Source: JADHUC01 sp964623055
GTDB lineage: Bacteria; Planctomycetota; Planctomycetia; Pirellulales; Pirellulaceae
Direction: 5' to 3'
DNA: 64,000 bases
Assembly: GCA_964623055.1 (NCBI GenBank)
Contig: CAZURK010000047.1
Span: forward strand, 3,618 to 67,617
Below the pieces are notes generated by a model, which ran no database searches, was not told the DNA's origin, and worked only from the letters and a program-made list of their open reading frames with translations. Each line of letters begins with the position of its first letter. Position 1 is the first letter of the stretch. The position numbers and the translations under genes were made by a program. Of this stretch, positions 46,201-55,529 are shown one piece after another.

Positions 46201-47384
46201 AGACGCTGCGCCGTTGGCAACCTGCGGTCGTAGGGACCGTGGCTGCCCACGAGGGAGAAATTCACGATGTCGTGTTTTCCTCCGATGGCGAGCACATTTT
46301 CACCGCCGCTGCCGACAAGACAGCACGACAGTGGAAAACCGCCGACCTGACAGCCGTCCGAACCTATGAGGGTTTCACCGGACCAGTGAAATCGCTCGCG
46401 GTCAGCGCCGATGGCACGTTGTTCGCGGGCGGCGGAGATGACGCGATCGCGCGAGTTTGGAGCACAACCGATGGGGCTGACGTGGCGAGTGTCAAAACAC
46501 CTGTAGCCATAACGTCGCTGTTGCTGGCCGACAATGGCAACAAGCTGATTGTCGCCGGTGGCGACAACATTGTGCGAAATTATGGTCTGGTGCAAGTCGA
46601 CGGAACACCACAACTGTCGCTAACGCACGAGTGCGTCGGACATACGGAACCGCTGGCCAGAGTAGCCTTGGCAGCCGATGGTCACACGCTGTTCAGCACG
46701 GCTGCTGATGAAACAATCAAGCGGTGGTACGCGGCTTCGGCGCACCCGCGACTTGCCTTGGCGGAGCACAAAGCCGCGGTGTATTCGCTGGCCTACAATG
46801 CGGATGGTTCGAGATTGGCAAGCGCGGGCGCAGATAACTCCGTGCGACTTTGGGATGCGGCAACCGGTCAGCAGATTCACCATTTCGCGGGTCATGCGTC
46901 CCAGGTAAACGCCGTAGCATTTCACCCCGAAGGCAAAGAGCTGGGAAGCTGTGGTCGCGATGCTGTGATTCGTATATGGGATGTTGAAAGCGGCGAGGAA
47001 ACCGCCAAGATCATGGTCGACACTTCTGACAACCTATATACCATGGCCTATTCAAAGACCGGTGCCACGTTATTGGCTGGCGGAACGGCCAAGGTCTGGC
47101 GGTTTCTTGATCGAGAAAAACTGTCGGCCGTGCTGACCGTGCGTGGCCACAACGATACCATCTATGCTCTTCGCTATAACGCGGCCGGTACGCGAGTCGC
47201 AACGATCGACTACTCGGGCAAGCTGTTCGTTTCGAATGCAACGAACGGCGAGCCACTTTTTCACCAGCAACTCCCCACGAGCACCGCCTATTCCCTAGCC
47301 TACTGCCCCGACGGCACCGAGCTAGCCATCGCCACACAAGACCCGCGCGTGTTGCGCGTCACCATCCCCGCCCCGGCACGGTAA
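40293..47384 (+). CDS. Giant exported WD40 repeat protein
   Basis: A 2363-residue protein. The N-terminus (TVIAFAILGCALTSVAQD) is a signal peptide, possibly a lipoprotein one, followed by a Pro-rich linker. The rest is about 50 WD40 blades of the GHTGAVxxVAxSPDGKxxxSGxADxTVRLWN type, enough for six to eight propellers. Two nested periods are visible. In the N-terminal half, blocks repeat every 249 residues (blades GAVQGVAFHPK, GAAQALAFHPE, GAVNGLAFRPQ at about 331, 581, 830). In the C-terminal half, blocks of 326 and 329 residues repeat (SLVRVIAG, SLVRLLTG, NLLNLIAG at about 1151, 1477, 1806). No catalytic, haem or protease domain is present, so a scaffold role is likely. GGAGG precedes the ATG by 6 nt. 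Confidence 0.92.
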   Translation: MRSSISRLGSATVIAFAILGCALTSVAQDPPPPQIQYLEGHETPVRTVAYSPDGQTILAGAFDGTVRVWDRATGELIRTIQNHSGPVLSLVVSPDGQQFATGGVDRSIKVSDLPSIHPLANIPNLPGVPTALAVSPDGKLALTGDATNVVRLWNAETNAKLRDFPGSTKPITAVAILPEAKNVIAASADGSLRGWNLDNAAPLGTILATPLGAVAVHPEETLVAGAGQDGQLRLIQWPPVAPQSLPGHTDQVTAVALSMDGKTIASGGLDSLVHLFNAEDGKPLHALPGQVGEVAAIAFNPDASLVATGGDTGSIRLWQSADGADRFVLSGHTGAVQGVAFHPKLAQIASAGADGTLRVWSLPSQPLPLAGHSQPVLSIAVTSDGKTAATSSADKTVRLWNVADGKAIRTIEGLAQVNQKAAFSHDGKQLALGDATGVVQLQDAADGTALGTLHAHTGAVTGLAYGGEGKSLFTSGIDGTAKIWNLPLVTPQIFEGQTAAVTAVAASADGKLIVSGSADSVLRVIDATTAEEVRKLTGQTGPVTALKMSPDGETIATANNRGVLKFWNTTDGADKLQLAGHIGAAQALAFHPEQPQIASAGADGSIRIWNLPKPPLTLAQHQKPVQTVAVNPDGKLAFSGGADGAAQLWSLTDGKPARALADHEAPLRSSTFRRDGKQLATGDEKGLVRLWDPADGTLAATLGAHEAAVTGISFGSDNKTFATGAADGTVKLWQTPTAAAKPLAKHAAAVTAVAVTGDGKLSVSTGADKSIQVFDLATGKPVRAIQELPAAVTAAAVSADNTLIAAGLDSGAIHLFGLADGADKGTIGAHQGAVNGLAFRPQAGQLASVGADGKIRIWELPAATPRLLNGHTGAITVCAVSPDGKRLATAAADKTVRLWNLADGKAGLTLAHAQTVTAIAWKADGQQIVTGCADNKVRLWNAADGKPLAEFVGHTAPVSGVGISSDGKMVYSAGGNEVKLWDVTAAEEAGKFDAHAKPITAMSLIENRKLLITSSGDGFVRSWNSIDGKQGLNINHGSPATCFSASADGKFVAVGGQDKLVKIYNASGGQPVATMTGHTAAISDVAFSPDSLVVASTSADGETRVWDLTGTLLEYFSAGPAQSTAVAFTADSKSLIFGSSDNKVQIQRRSLVRVIAGSEDALTGVAYTPDGASLVTGGADKNVQLWTVADGAMLRAFAGNTDAVNSVAVSKDGTKVFSAGKDKTVRVWTLANAAAVATLTHPTPVNCLAPSADNLKLATGSDDNVLRVWDVASGRVLEHFLDHTNPVSAVAFAPDNKNVVSGSAAGNTLWSPLSATLVLLGHEGGVSSVAFKANGQHFVTGGADNLVKLFDLTGKMVRQFSGPTGAVNSVAVRGDSLQVAAGAADNHVYLWNADNGQVERKIPTLAAVVSIAYSADNTKIVAAGADHHVRVFSVADDWLLEDISIPAPPTSVAFAPDNGSILIGSADKNAYVYSTSLVRLLTGHEGAVTALAYTPDGAALVSGGADKTVRHWNLANGQPVRSISGHTDVVTGVAVTADGARVVSASADKTLRVWTLANGAAVSTITAAAPIRCLALSPDSTRAISAGDDRLVHIWDIASGRELERFVGHAGVVSTVAVIADGKQIVSGGAAKTVRKWNVAAARVIAADATKVHDMAVSADSKYLATAGEDKLVKLWDLEGKLVRQFSGSPSPVRSVALRADGNQVAAGGDPTGAGQNVLVWNLSDGKRQHTIATGAGVTRVAYGANDKLAAAGADMHLRVYSPDDARLLQDFTLPAVVHDVTFAADGITMITAAANNNGYVLPYNLLNLIAGHEGGATAARFSADGKSLFSAGADKTVRQWNAATGEPIRTFVGSTGALNSLALTRDGKQVIAGGADMKVYVWQLPAADDDKAPAQVQPLASYTHPAAVRAVSASADGGIVAAAGDDKFVRLWDAASGQEREHFVGHTAAVLAIELSVDGRIVISGGADKTLRRWQPAVVGTVAAHEGEIHDVVFSSDGEHIFTAAADKTARQWKTADLTAVRTYEGFTGPVKSLAVSADGTLFAGGGDDAIARVWSTTDGADVASVKTPVAITSLLLADNGNKLIVAGGDNIVRNYGLVQVDGTPQLSLTHECVGHTEPLARVALAADGHTLFSTAADETIKRWYAASAHPRLALAEHKAAVYSLAYNADGSRLASAGADNSVRLWDAATGQQIHHFAGHASQVNAVAFHPEGKELGSCGRDAVIRIWDVESGEETAKIMVDTSDNLYTMAYSKTGATLLAGGTAKVWRFLDREKLSAVLTVRGHNDTIYALRYNAAGTRVATIDYSGKLFVSNATNGEPLFHQQLPTSTAYSLAYCPDGTELAIATQDPRVLRVTIPAPAR

Positions 47385-47439
47385 TCCCCTCCGTGCCTCT
47401 GTGTTTTCAACTCTTCGATGCCTGGGCCGAATGCGGCGG

Positions 47440-50247
47440 CTATGGGATGGAACGCGGATCGCTCGCGCCAGCTAGTGCTGTTGGATCTAGCTCGTAGGTG
47501 GGTTGGGCGGAAAACGTTGCGGCAACGTCTCGGCGGGTCAGCACGATTAGGGACCAGATGCCGATTGGAATCCCAAGTACGAACCCGGCGTGGCAGGGAA
47601 TTATGGCAACGACGCTGGCCGTCAGTGCCAGACCGCGCAGTCTGAGCCGCCGCATCTTCCGGCTGGCCAACATCAACAAACCGATCGTGGGCAGATGCAC
47701 TACCAGCGCGACCAAACTGGCCATGAAGAACTCGCCTGCTTGCCGATCGTCCCAGTCCACTCTGGGGAAGTGTTCGCATGCCTCGAACAGGCCGCAGACG
47801 AAGGGGATCAGCGCCGGAAGAAAGTCGAGCAAGGCGACAACCAACAGGCCAATCGCCGGCCATCGGACAAGGCGTCGCGCGAGCGCAGGGTCTAGCGGCG
47901 CGTCGGTGCCCGGTTTTGGCGGCATTCTCCGCATCAGTTGGGGATCGTGGCGACTACGCGCGAAGGCGGCCTTGACGCCTGGCCCTGCCAAGGCCACGAG
48001 CGCCCAGACCCCAAACGGGGCGCTAAGCAGCCATGCCGGGCTGCAGGGAGTCAACGCGGCGACCACCCCGGCCAACGCGAGCCAGTATGAGCCGAGTCTC
48101 TTCATGCTGAGTCCGCTCAACAGCATGACGATTCCCAAGGGAATACTGGGCCATAGAAACCACGTCCCCTCAATTACGTACTCTTCCAAGTACCGGGAGA
48201 AACGGCCCCGGTCGATGTACTCGAAAAGCGCGATCACCAAGGCGACGTGGACGACAACGAGCGACACCAGATTGACGAGGCCCAACACGATCAATGCGAT
48301 CGCCGGACCCCGCACTCGGCGTCGCGCCGCCTCGAAATGATCAAGACCGCCGCCGTCGAGGTCGGGTCTGGCGGTGAATGCCCTGCATACTCGATGCCAC
48401 AAGGCAGCCAATTCGAGCGTCAGCGTTTCTCGTGGCGCAGCGCGCCCGTGACCGACGTGCTTGAAGGCCGCGCGAACGTTGGGTTGGACCATCACGACTA
48501 GCATCCAAATGGCAAACGGCGCGCTCACCAACACGGCTGGCGAAACGGGCAGTAACCCGACGATAACCGCCACCACCGGCCATCCGTACGAACGAAGCGA
48601 TACCGAGTTGACCGCAGGCACGACCAGGCCAGCACCGATCGCCGCAAGGAGGCACGCGAACATCGCCGCGACCGTGTCGGGATCTTGCTCGAAGAACAGC
48701 GCAATGGCGAAGAATACGAGGCCGATGAGCCACAGGAAACTAAGAGCGCCGGCAACGGCAAGCCCAAGGGCGGGGCCCTTGAGTTGTCGGCGAGTCTCGT
48801 CTGCCATACGCTCGATGCGCGGCACAGACGGCTGTGGCTGCGGCGCCGCGTCAACGACCGGTTGTGTTGTGATGTCCCACGATTCGCGGGTCAGACTTCG
48901 ATCTACAGCGGCAACGAATCGCTCTGCGGTTTCTCGATCGGCGCGGTCGATGTGCAGAAGGATCTTGCCACGCGATACGCCGGGTACTTCTGCGGCCGAC
49001 CGCAAATAATCGGTCTGGATGGCGACCTTATGCTTGAAGATCCCCGGTTGAAACACGATCGAAACGATGTCCTCTACGGGGATCGCAACGTCCTTCAATT
49101 CCGATTTAATGACGCCGGCGATGCCGTCTCTGACTTCGAACTCCAGCGACACCTGGTGCCCGTCGAATCGTGCAATGCCGAAAGCCTCGGCGAATCCGGC
49201 GTACACCTTAGGAATCGAAAACGGGAGACTCAGTGGCCGCGGCCCAGTGCGTTCAGGGGCCGGTTGCTCGCGCGGCGGAACGGGGCGATTGTCGCGCGAG
49301 ATCGTCTCCACATCCAGCTTGACTTCACTCGCCTGCTGGTAACGCTGCTCGGGTTCGCGTTCCAGAGTTTTCAGTACGACTTCGTCGAGCCGCGCGTCCA
49401 GACGGGCCTTTTCCGACGGGAGCTTGAACCGACCCAAGGGCAATTCGCCTGTCAGCAGCTCATAGAAGACCACGCCCAATGAGTATATGTCGGCGCGGTG
49501 ATCGACGGACAATGGCTTTTCGAGTTGCTCCGGGGCCATGTAGTGAAGCGTGCCCATGACTTGCTGTGACGCGGTAAGCGTAATCTCGATGGGCGAGCGG
49601 CCCAGCAGCTTGGCCAGCCCGAAGTCGGCGATTTTGACGCGGCCTTTTTTGTCCAGGAGCACATTTTCGGGCTTGATGTCGCGGTGGACGATGCCCTCTT
49701 CGTGTGCGTACTGCAGGGCGTCGCAGATTTGCGGCACCACGGCCAGGGCTTCGACGGGTGTGACCTGCCTCGCCTGGATTGCCTCGCGCAGGTTCACTCC
49801 GTCGACGTATTCCATGATCAGGTAGTACAAACCTTCGACTTCGCCGAATTCGAAAACGATCACGATGTGCGGGTGGGCCAGCCTGGCCATGGCTCTGGCT
49901 TCGCGGGTGAATCGCTCGGCAAAGGAAGGATCTGTCCCCGTCTCAGGAGGAAGGATTTTCAAGGCGACTGTACGATCGAGCAGAGTCTGCCGGGCCTTGT
50001 AGACCGCACCCATTCCGCCTTGGCCCAGCAACTCGATGATTTCGAGCTGCGGAAAATGTTGCGCGATTTCTTCCGGCGACGGTGCGACGAAACCCGTGGG
50101 TGCTGCCCCGTTTTCGCCGGCCTCGCACGATGACTGCGGCGGCTCGCTGTTCCTGCCCCCGCGCAATAAACACGCTGGGCACAGCCCTTTAGGAGCGTCT
50201 GGTGCCAGCGGCGTACCGCATTCGGGGCAGGCGTTGGTTGGGTTCAT
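47440..50247 (-). CDS. Membrane Ser/Thr protein kinase with N-terminal zinc ribbon
   Basis: A 935-residue Hanks-type kinase. A short zinc ribbon (CPECG at 7-11, CPACL at 23-27) precedes the kinase domain (about 70-335): Gly loop GQGGMGAVYK, Lys97 in ALKIL, HRDIKPEN with Asp190, and DFG at 208-210. All key residues are present. Residues about 340-470 form a conserved-looking domain of unknown role (FGIARFDGHQVSLEFEV). The C-terminal half holds about nine hydrophobic helices. It lies downstream of an ECF sigma factor gene, a linkage typical of planctomycete sigma/kinase pairs, in which the kinase may tune that sigma factor. Confidence 0.93.
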   Translation of the reverse strand: MNPTNACPECGTPLAPDAPKGLCPACLLRGGRNSEPPQSSCEAGENGAAPTGFVAPSPEEIAQHFPQLEIIELLGQGGMGAVYKARQTLLDRTVALKILPPETGTDPSFAERFTREARAMARLAHPHIVIVFEFGEVEGLYYLIMEYVDGVNLREAIQARQVTPVEALAVVPQICDALQYAHEEGIVHRDIKPENVLLDKKGRVKIADFGLAKLLGRSPIEITLTASQQVMGTLHYMAPEQLEKPLSVDHRADIYSLGVVFYELLTGELPLGRFKLPSEKARLDARLDEVVLKTLEREPEQRYQQASEVKLDVETISRDNRPVPPREQPAPERTGPRPLSLPFSIPKVYAGFAEAFGIARFDGHQVSLEFEVRDGIAGVIKSELKDVAIPVEDIVSIVFQPGIFKHKVAIQTDYLRSAAEVPGVSRGKILLHIDRADRETAERFVAAVDRSLTRESWDITTQPVVDAAPQPQPSVPRIERMADETRRQLKGPALGLAVAGALSFLWLIGLVFFAIALFFEQDPDTVAAMFACLLAAIGAGLVVPAVNSVSLRSYGWPVVAVIVGLLPVSPAVLVSAPFAIWMLVVMVQPNVRAAFKHVGHGRAAPRETLTLELAALWHRVCRAFTARPDLDGGGLDHFEAARRRVRGPAIALIVLGLVNLVSLVVVHVALVIALFEYIDRGRFSRYLEEYVIEGTWFLWPSIPLGIVMLLSGLSMKRLGSYWLALAGVVAALTPCSPAWLLSAPFGVWALVALAGPGVKAAFARSRHDPQLMRRMPPKPGTDAPLDPALARRLVRWPAIGLLVVALLDFLPALIPFVCGLFEACEHFPRVDWDDRQAGEFFMASLVALVVHLPTIGLLMLASRKMRRLRLRGLALTASVVAIIPCHAGFVLGIPIGIWSLIVLTRRDVAATFSAQPTYELDPTALAGASDPRSIP

Positions 50248-50364
50248 CGAACGAGTCCTACAGCGGTGTTCATATCTTGCTTAAACAAAAACACCGCAGC
50301 GTTACAGGGTTGGCCGCCTTTTTTGAGCTAAAGTAGTTCCGAGTTTGCCGTCCCCGAAACACGG

Positions 50365-50438
50365 GTGGCCGGGGTCGAGCGCAGCGAGCCCCCGGAAACT
50401 CAGCTAACTGGGGGCTCGCTGCGCTCGACCTCAGCCAC
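50365..50438. repeat. 29-bp inverted repeat between ECF sigma and kinase genes
   Basis: Arms 50365-50393 and 50410-50438 pair at 27 of 29 positions around a 16-nt loop, bounded by GTGGC and GCCAC. It lies in the 230-bp gap between the sigma factor and kinase genes, both on the minus strand. It may limit read-through from the sigma gene to the kinase gene. Confidence 0.8.
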
Positions 50439-50477
50439 ACCTCGCTCAAAGCTGTTTGTGATGAGTTTTCGCTTCAT

Positions 50478-51248
50478 TCAGCCGCCTACGATGACAGCCA
50501 GCAAATGGTCCAATTCTTCGTCCACGTCGTCTTCGCTGCTCACCGTGTTCGCAATCTCGGCTCGCAGCAGGTCACGATACCGCTGGCGCAGCCGGTGCAC
50601 AGCGACTCGGATCGACCCCTTCGTCATTCCCATTTCGGCGGCAAGCTCTTCATAGGAGGGTGCTGTGGTCGTCGCCGTTATGAAAACCCGCAGACGTTCA
50701 AACAGCGGCCCCTTTCCTTTTTCGGTGTAATCTCGTTCGAGTTGATTGAGCACGTGATCCAAAAGCGTCAGCGCCCAACGCCGCTCGTAGACTCGCTCCG
50801 GGGTCCAGTCGTCCGAGAATTCGCGTTGAAAACGCTCCTCGCCCGACTCGAAGTCGATCGACAGCGTCGGCCGACCGCCGCCGCGCTTCTGGGCGGCGGC
50901 CCGCTTTCTTTCGTTTTGCAGGAACCGTTTCAGAGCGGTCAGCAGAAACGTGCGAAATCGACCTCGTTCGCGATCCGCAGCCTGGAGGTAATGCTTTTCA
51001 AGGACGCGTGCGAAGAACTCCTGTGTCAGGTCTTGCGCCTCGGCAGGCTGGTGGCCTTGACGACGGACGTAGGCATAGAGGGGATACCAGTAGATCTCGC
51101 AAAGTGAGGCCAACGCCGTGTCCGACTCCGGCGTCTGGCGTCGGCCCGCCGCGATCACAACACTCCAATGAGTGGTGGCGAAGCGTCCGCTCCGTGAGCC
51201 ATCAGGTGCGGACGAGTCGGGGGACGAATGCTCGGCGGTTGTTGGCAT
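50478..51248 (-). CDS. ECF RNA polymerase sigma factor
   Basis: A 256-residue extracytoplasmic-function sigma factor of the planctomycete type. It begins with FATTHWSVVIAA, then region 2 (LYAYVRRQGHQPAEAQDLTQEFFARVLEK, ERGRFRTFLLTALKRFLQNERKRA). The linker is long, then region 4 reads SYEELAAEMGMTKGSIRVAVHRLRQRYRDLL, a helix-turn-helix binding the -35 element. It ends in an acidic tail. No anti-sigma factor is adjacent; the downstream membrane kinase is the probable regulator, as in other ECF-STK groups. Target promoters are unknown. Confidence 0.93.
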   Translation of the reverse strand: MPTTAEHSSPDSSAPDGSRSGRFATTHWSVVIAAGRRQTPESDTALASLCEIYWYPLYAYVRRQGHQPAEAQDLTQEFFARVLEKHYLQAADRERGRFRTFLLTALKRFLQNERKRAAAQKRGGGRPTLSIDFESGEERFQREFSDDWTPERVYERRWALTLLDHVLNQLERDYTEKGKGPLFERLRVFITATTTAPSYEELAAEMGMTKGSIRVAVHRLRQRYRDLLRAEIANTVSSEDDVDEELDHLLAVIVGG

Positions 51249-51353
51249 TAAGGTATTCTAACTCGCGGCGAGGGCTCATTGGAGACGTCGGTCTATATTC
51301 GTTTTCGGCGGCCGAGGCTTGGCATTTGCGAAAAACGCAAGACGATAAGCAAA

Positions 51354-52100
51354 CTATCTGTCGTCGTCCGCTGTTGTCACGCAAAGGGTCACAGGGCCGA
51401 GTAGGCCTGAAGTCAATTCGCCGCGATAGCGTGTTGGGATCGTGAGGTAATGGTTGGCTAGTGTATTGTAGACCAGCACCTCGATCCGGTTCTCGCCCGG
51501 CTTCACTTGCTTGGAGATGTCCACCCGCCATGGCGGCGCAACGCGGGTACCCGCTATCTGCCCGTTCACACGGACTTCTACCGTGGCGATCACCTGCCCG
51601 AGATCGAGCGTGATTTCGCCGCCGGCCTGATGCGGGGGCAGCGTCACGGTCTTGCGATACCACGCACCGCCGGAGTAGCGCTCGAGCGCACCCATCTTTG
51701 ACCAGTCGCCGAGCGTGGCGAGGCCGGAGCCGCACTCCAAGTGTATTGGATCAGGGAACACGGCTGCGCCGTTGGCGCCGGTCTCCGGCACGACGCGCAA
51801 CGCGACGACGGCAGCGCGGGGTAGCGCTGCCGCCGCCACGAATCGGCCTTGGCCACCGGCACGCATGGGCTGTCCGTTCGCCCATGCTTTGACGGTCCCC
51901 CTGGCGGCGACCGTTATCGCGCGCAGACCGGGCGGTGCGGTGAAGCGGAACCATTCGGCTGGTTGGGCGCCGGCATGCACATCGAACCGGATGACGGATG
52001 GATCGTCGAACCACGTCATCGCCAGCGGTGTGCGGGTCGATGGCTTCGCGTCCGCTCCGTCGCGTTTCAAGACGAAATAGCCGCGGGCGTCAAGACCTCG
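51354..52100 (-). pseudogene. C-terminal part of a GH106-like glycosidase, frameshifted off
   Basis: About 245 codons continuing the GH106-like protein in a different frame. RGYFVLKRDGADAKPSTRTPLAMTWFDDPSVIRFDV follows naturally where the upstream frame ends in GEKPHASEVL, so a one-base insertion or two-base loss lies around 52085-52112. The tail (VEVRVNGQIAGTRVAPPW, then RIEVLVYNTLANHYL) is a galactose-binding-like beta sandwich common at the end of these enzymes. No start codon with a ribosome site precedes it in its own frame. A sequencing error rather than a real mutation cannot be excluded. Confidence 0.8.
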
Positions 52101-55100
52101 GAGGCATGCGGTTTCTCGCCCTGCCGTCGCGTACTGGCCGCGATGTGAGCCGTGGTCGGATGATCGACCGTCGCGCTGGTCCAAAGGTAATACATGCGGC
52201 CCGCGGCTTCTCTCACGTACGTGATCTCGTTCAGTGCGCTACCGCGCCGGCCGAGACACAGAAAATGGTCGGTAACATTCTCTTTCAGCCCATGGTACCC
52301 TTGGTGGCCAGGATCGCCTTCGACTCCCCAACGCCAGGACATGTGGTAGGGGCGCCAGCGGAACGACTTGTCGGCCACGTTGACCGATTCCTGCGCATTG
52401 ACCCGCGTGAGCCTAGCCAACTGGGCGTCGAGCGCGCCGTAGTCGGCATCTGCGGGAAGCGGCCCCAGCAACCAGAATTGCGGCCCGAAATCGTTGGTGA
52501 CTCGCTCCCAACGGGTGTCGTCGAAGTCCGGCTCTTGCCAACCGGCCGCGTCATCGGCTTCGATGGCGTGACGGAAAATACGAGCCTCGGGACCGATAAT
52601 CTTGTCGGTGGCGGGCAGGCGGAAATCGCCATATCGATTGTCCATTGTCGGTTTCAGTTCGCATTCCCACTCACCATCCAGGGCGAGTTCCCGCACGTTC
52701 GGCGCAGGTCTCCCAGATTCTGGAGACCTAGCGGTCGCCGCATGTGCGGGGTCCGGAGACCCGCGCACAACACCATCGGCAGACCCGCGCAAAACAGGCC
52801 GCTCCGGGCGCGGTGGATTGACGTGTAGCGTGCTCGGGGTGAACACGACGATTTGGGTCTCGTAGTCTTCCAGCGGCAACTCCACGCGCGTGCCGGTCGC
52901 TGTCTCTCCAAGCACGCGTAGCGGCCGGACTACACCGGTCCAGGGATCCCACAACTCGACTCGACCCTTGGCGCGGAACTCGACCGTCGAGTTCTTTGCT
53001 GCCCCCATGACCAGGTAAACGTTGCGCGGACCGATCTTGCGATGCGTTGCCTTGATGGGCTGGCCAGATTGGACGTCGCGAGGAACTAGCTTGGATACGT
53101 GCTCCACCAGTCCGGTCAACTCATCTCCTCGGAACGCGCCCCGGTGCGCCTCATGGACGTTCGTCGGGTCCACAGGGGCTAGGCCGGCCATTGACGGATC
53201 GGTTCGCCATCGGTCGCCAATCGGACGGGCAAGTGTGTAACGCAGGTCTTGGGTGGAGAGCACCGTCTTGCCGCCCCGTACGATCGCCAGGAAAAGGCCT
53301 GCTGTGCGGCGTCTGCCCGGCGGGTCGTGATCGCGGGCGTCGATGGTGATCACGTCGCCGTTCTTGAGAGTGACGTTGCCGGTCCAACCGCGAGTATACT
53401 CCACGCGCTCACAGAGCCGCGTGCCGTTGATGTACACGGCGCCCTCGTTGTCGCAGAAGAAGCGCACGCGGCAGGCTTGCGGCGCGGCTGACTCCGATCG
53501 CCAGACGCCCTTGAGATACACATTTTGGACAGGCTCCTTCGACCAAGCCCATCGCCCGACGAAGCCGCCATCGTAGCTGCGCGGCGGTACCTGTTCGCTG
53601 CCAAGTAGGGCGATGCTGATTCCGCCGGCACGGCTCCTTTGCACCGGGGGCCGAGCACCGGCGTGGGCTTCCGCGGCCGTGGCGCCGAAGATCTCCTTCA
53701 CGGCTTCATCCAGAACGGGATCACTCCCGCCGGCACGGTCGCTCGCCTCGGGGAGCGCACCGACAGCGATGACGATCCCGCCCTGACGGAAGAACTCTCG
53801 GGCTTTTTCCAGCGTGGACCACCGCACCGCGCGCATCGCCGGCAGTACCAATATTCGGTAGGACGCGTCGGAGACATGCAGCCGCCCGTCGCGGACTTCG
53901 GCCCGCGCCAGCGATTCGAAATCCACAAAGATGAAGTCATAGCCGTTCTGGAAGAGTTTGGTGCCGGCGGCAAAAGCGGTCGCGGTCGCCTCGCGGCCCC
54001 CGAGTTGTGCCTGGCCGGGACTGACCGGATACATCACGGCCACGTCGCACAGGTGAACGCCTTGGCTCATCAGATATGACAGCCGCTCGAAATACTTGAA
54101 GAATACGTCCATGTGGTCCCAGTAGGGCATGCGGAAATGGTAACAGGGCGGTGCCCATTCCCAGAAACTGCCGTGGGTCGTGTAGTACAGCCCGTGCAGA
54201 TTGAGCAAATTGCAGCCGTAGACGTAGTTTTCGCAGGTGGCCTGCATCAAGCGTTCCGGCGTGGCGCCCCAGCCCAGGCTGTGATACCCTTCGAGCCAGA
54301 CACGGGGACGCCGGTACAGTTGGGCAATGGAACTGGAAACCTTGCCTTTGATCAAGTCGGCCTTGCCGCCCGGCGTGTCGTGACCGGGGGCGGTGTACCA
54401 GCGCACGGCGCTGAAGTAGTCGCCGAATTCCATGGGGTTGCGACCGCGGCTGCCCTGGTCGCAGCCGTAGATCTTCCCCCGGCTCCAGTGCCACTGGAAG
54501 ATGGGGATGAAGTATCGCTCCTGTGCCAGTTCCATCTTCACGTCCATGAAGTCCAGGCGATACTTGACCGTTCTCGGGCCCACATCCTGGAACATGGCGG
54601 GCAGAGCCTCGAACAGGTCGTAACCTTCTCGCTGGCGGAAGACCTCGGGCAGGTCGTCGGTCCAGATCCGATCGCCTACACCGAATTTCAGCTCGTCGTG
54701 AAAAAAGTAGTTGAGCCTTGCAGCCGATTTGCCGGGCGCGTGGTTTTGAAACCGTTGAAAGAACCCCTCGATTACACGCTGCCCCGACAAGGGATGTATG
54801 GGATTGAGCGTCCCCGGCTTGCGAGCCGCGGTGAAGATCCAAATCTCCCAGGCCCCTTCCGATGGCATCCAATTCAATTTGCCATCCTGAATAGAATCGA
54901 CCAAATCAACGTCGCCGGTGGGCTTGATCCCTTTCTTGCCGAGTGGATAGGCCCTTACGGCCACCGTGTCCGCCGGAAGCTCCAACGTCACGGCTTGGCC
55001 GTGCTCGACACGCGCTTTCTTCGCGACGATCAGCTCACGTCCCTGGATTTCGGGATCGGAGTAGATGATACGGCTGATCAGGCTCTTGCCGTTGGGCCAG

Positions 55101-55522
55101 TCGATGATATAGCCGCTCAGGCCGATACCCATGCCCCGCTTGCTGCACTGGCCAGCTACGAATTCCCATATCTCCCACCATTTGTCAGAGAAGAGTTCCG
55201 GTTCGGCCGCATAAGTGGGCCAACCGGGCGTGTCTTCGTGCGCGTAATTGACCTGCATCCCGGAGATGCCCTTCTCGTGCAACTGCTCGATCTGCCAAAG
55301 CAGCCGGTCCTCGTCGAGCGGGTCACCGGTCCACCACCAGAACGGCGCTTGTCCGTATCCCGGGGGCGGGTTGCGGAATCCCGGCAGGACGTCGAGATCC
55401 GCGGCGCGGGACGGATAGCCGACAGCACTCACAGGAGGCGCGGGAGGATTGGCCGCGTCGCTAGGATCCAATTCGGCGGAGCGGGCATCAGCAAACAGTC
55501 CCGCGGCACCCAACGCGAACAC
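52067..55522 (-). pseudogene. GH106-like glycosidase (rhamnosidase-type), decapitated and frameshifted
   Basis: A 1151-codon frame related to glycoside hydrolase family 106 (alpha-L-rhamnosidase-like). Recognisable parts are FWWWTGDPLDEDRLLWQIEQL, GMQVNYAHEDTPGWP, GIGLSGYIIDWPNGKS, LNYFFHDELKFG, HWSRGKIYGCDQGSRGR and WLEGYHSLGWGATPERLMQATCENYVYG, followed by a large multidomain C-terminal half. The first residues (VFALGAAGLFADARSAE) are the end of a signal peptide, but the DNA upstream of 55530 belongs to a truncated isomerase copy, so the real start, ribosome site and promoter are missing. The frame also breaks at about 52090. The gene is probably dead. Confidence 0.8.
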
Positions 55523-55529
55523 TGCCAGA

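Noticed and set aside
40293..47384. Possibility that the repetitive WD40 gene is an assembly artefact
   Set aside because: Blocks differ at most codons while keeping the fold, so they are not collapsed or duplicated reads.
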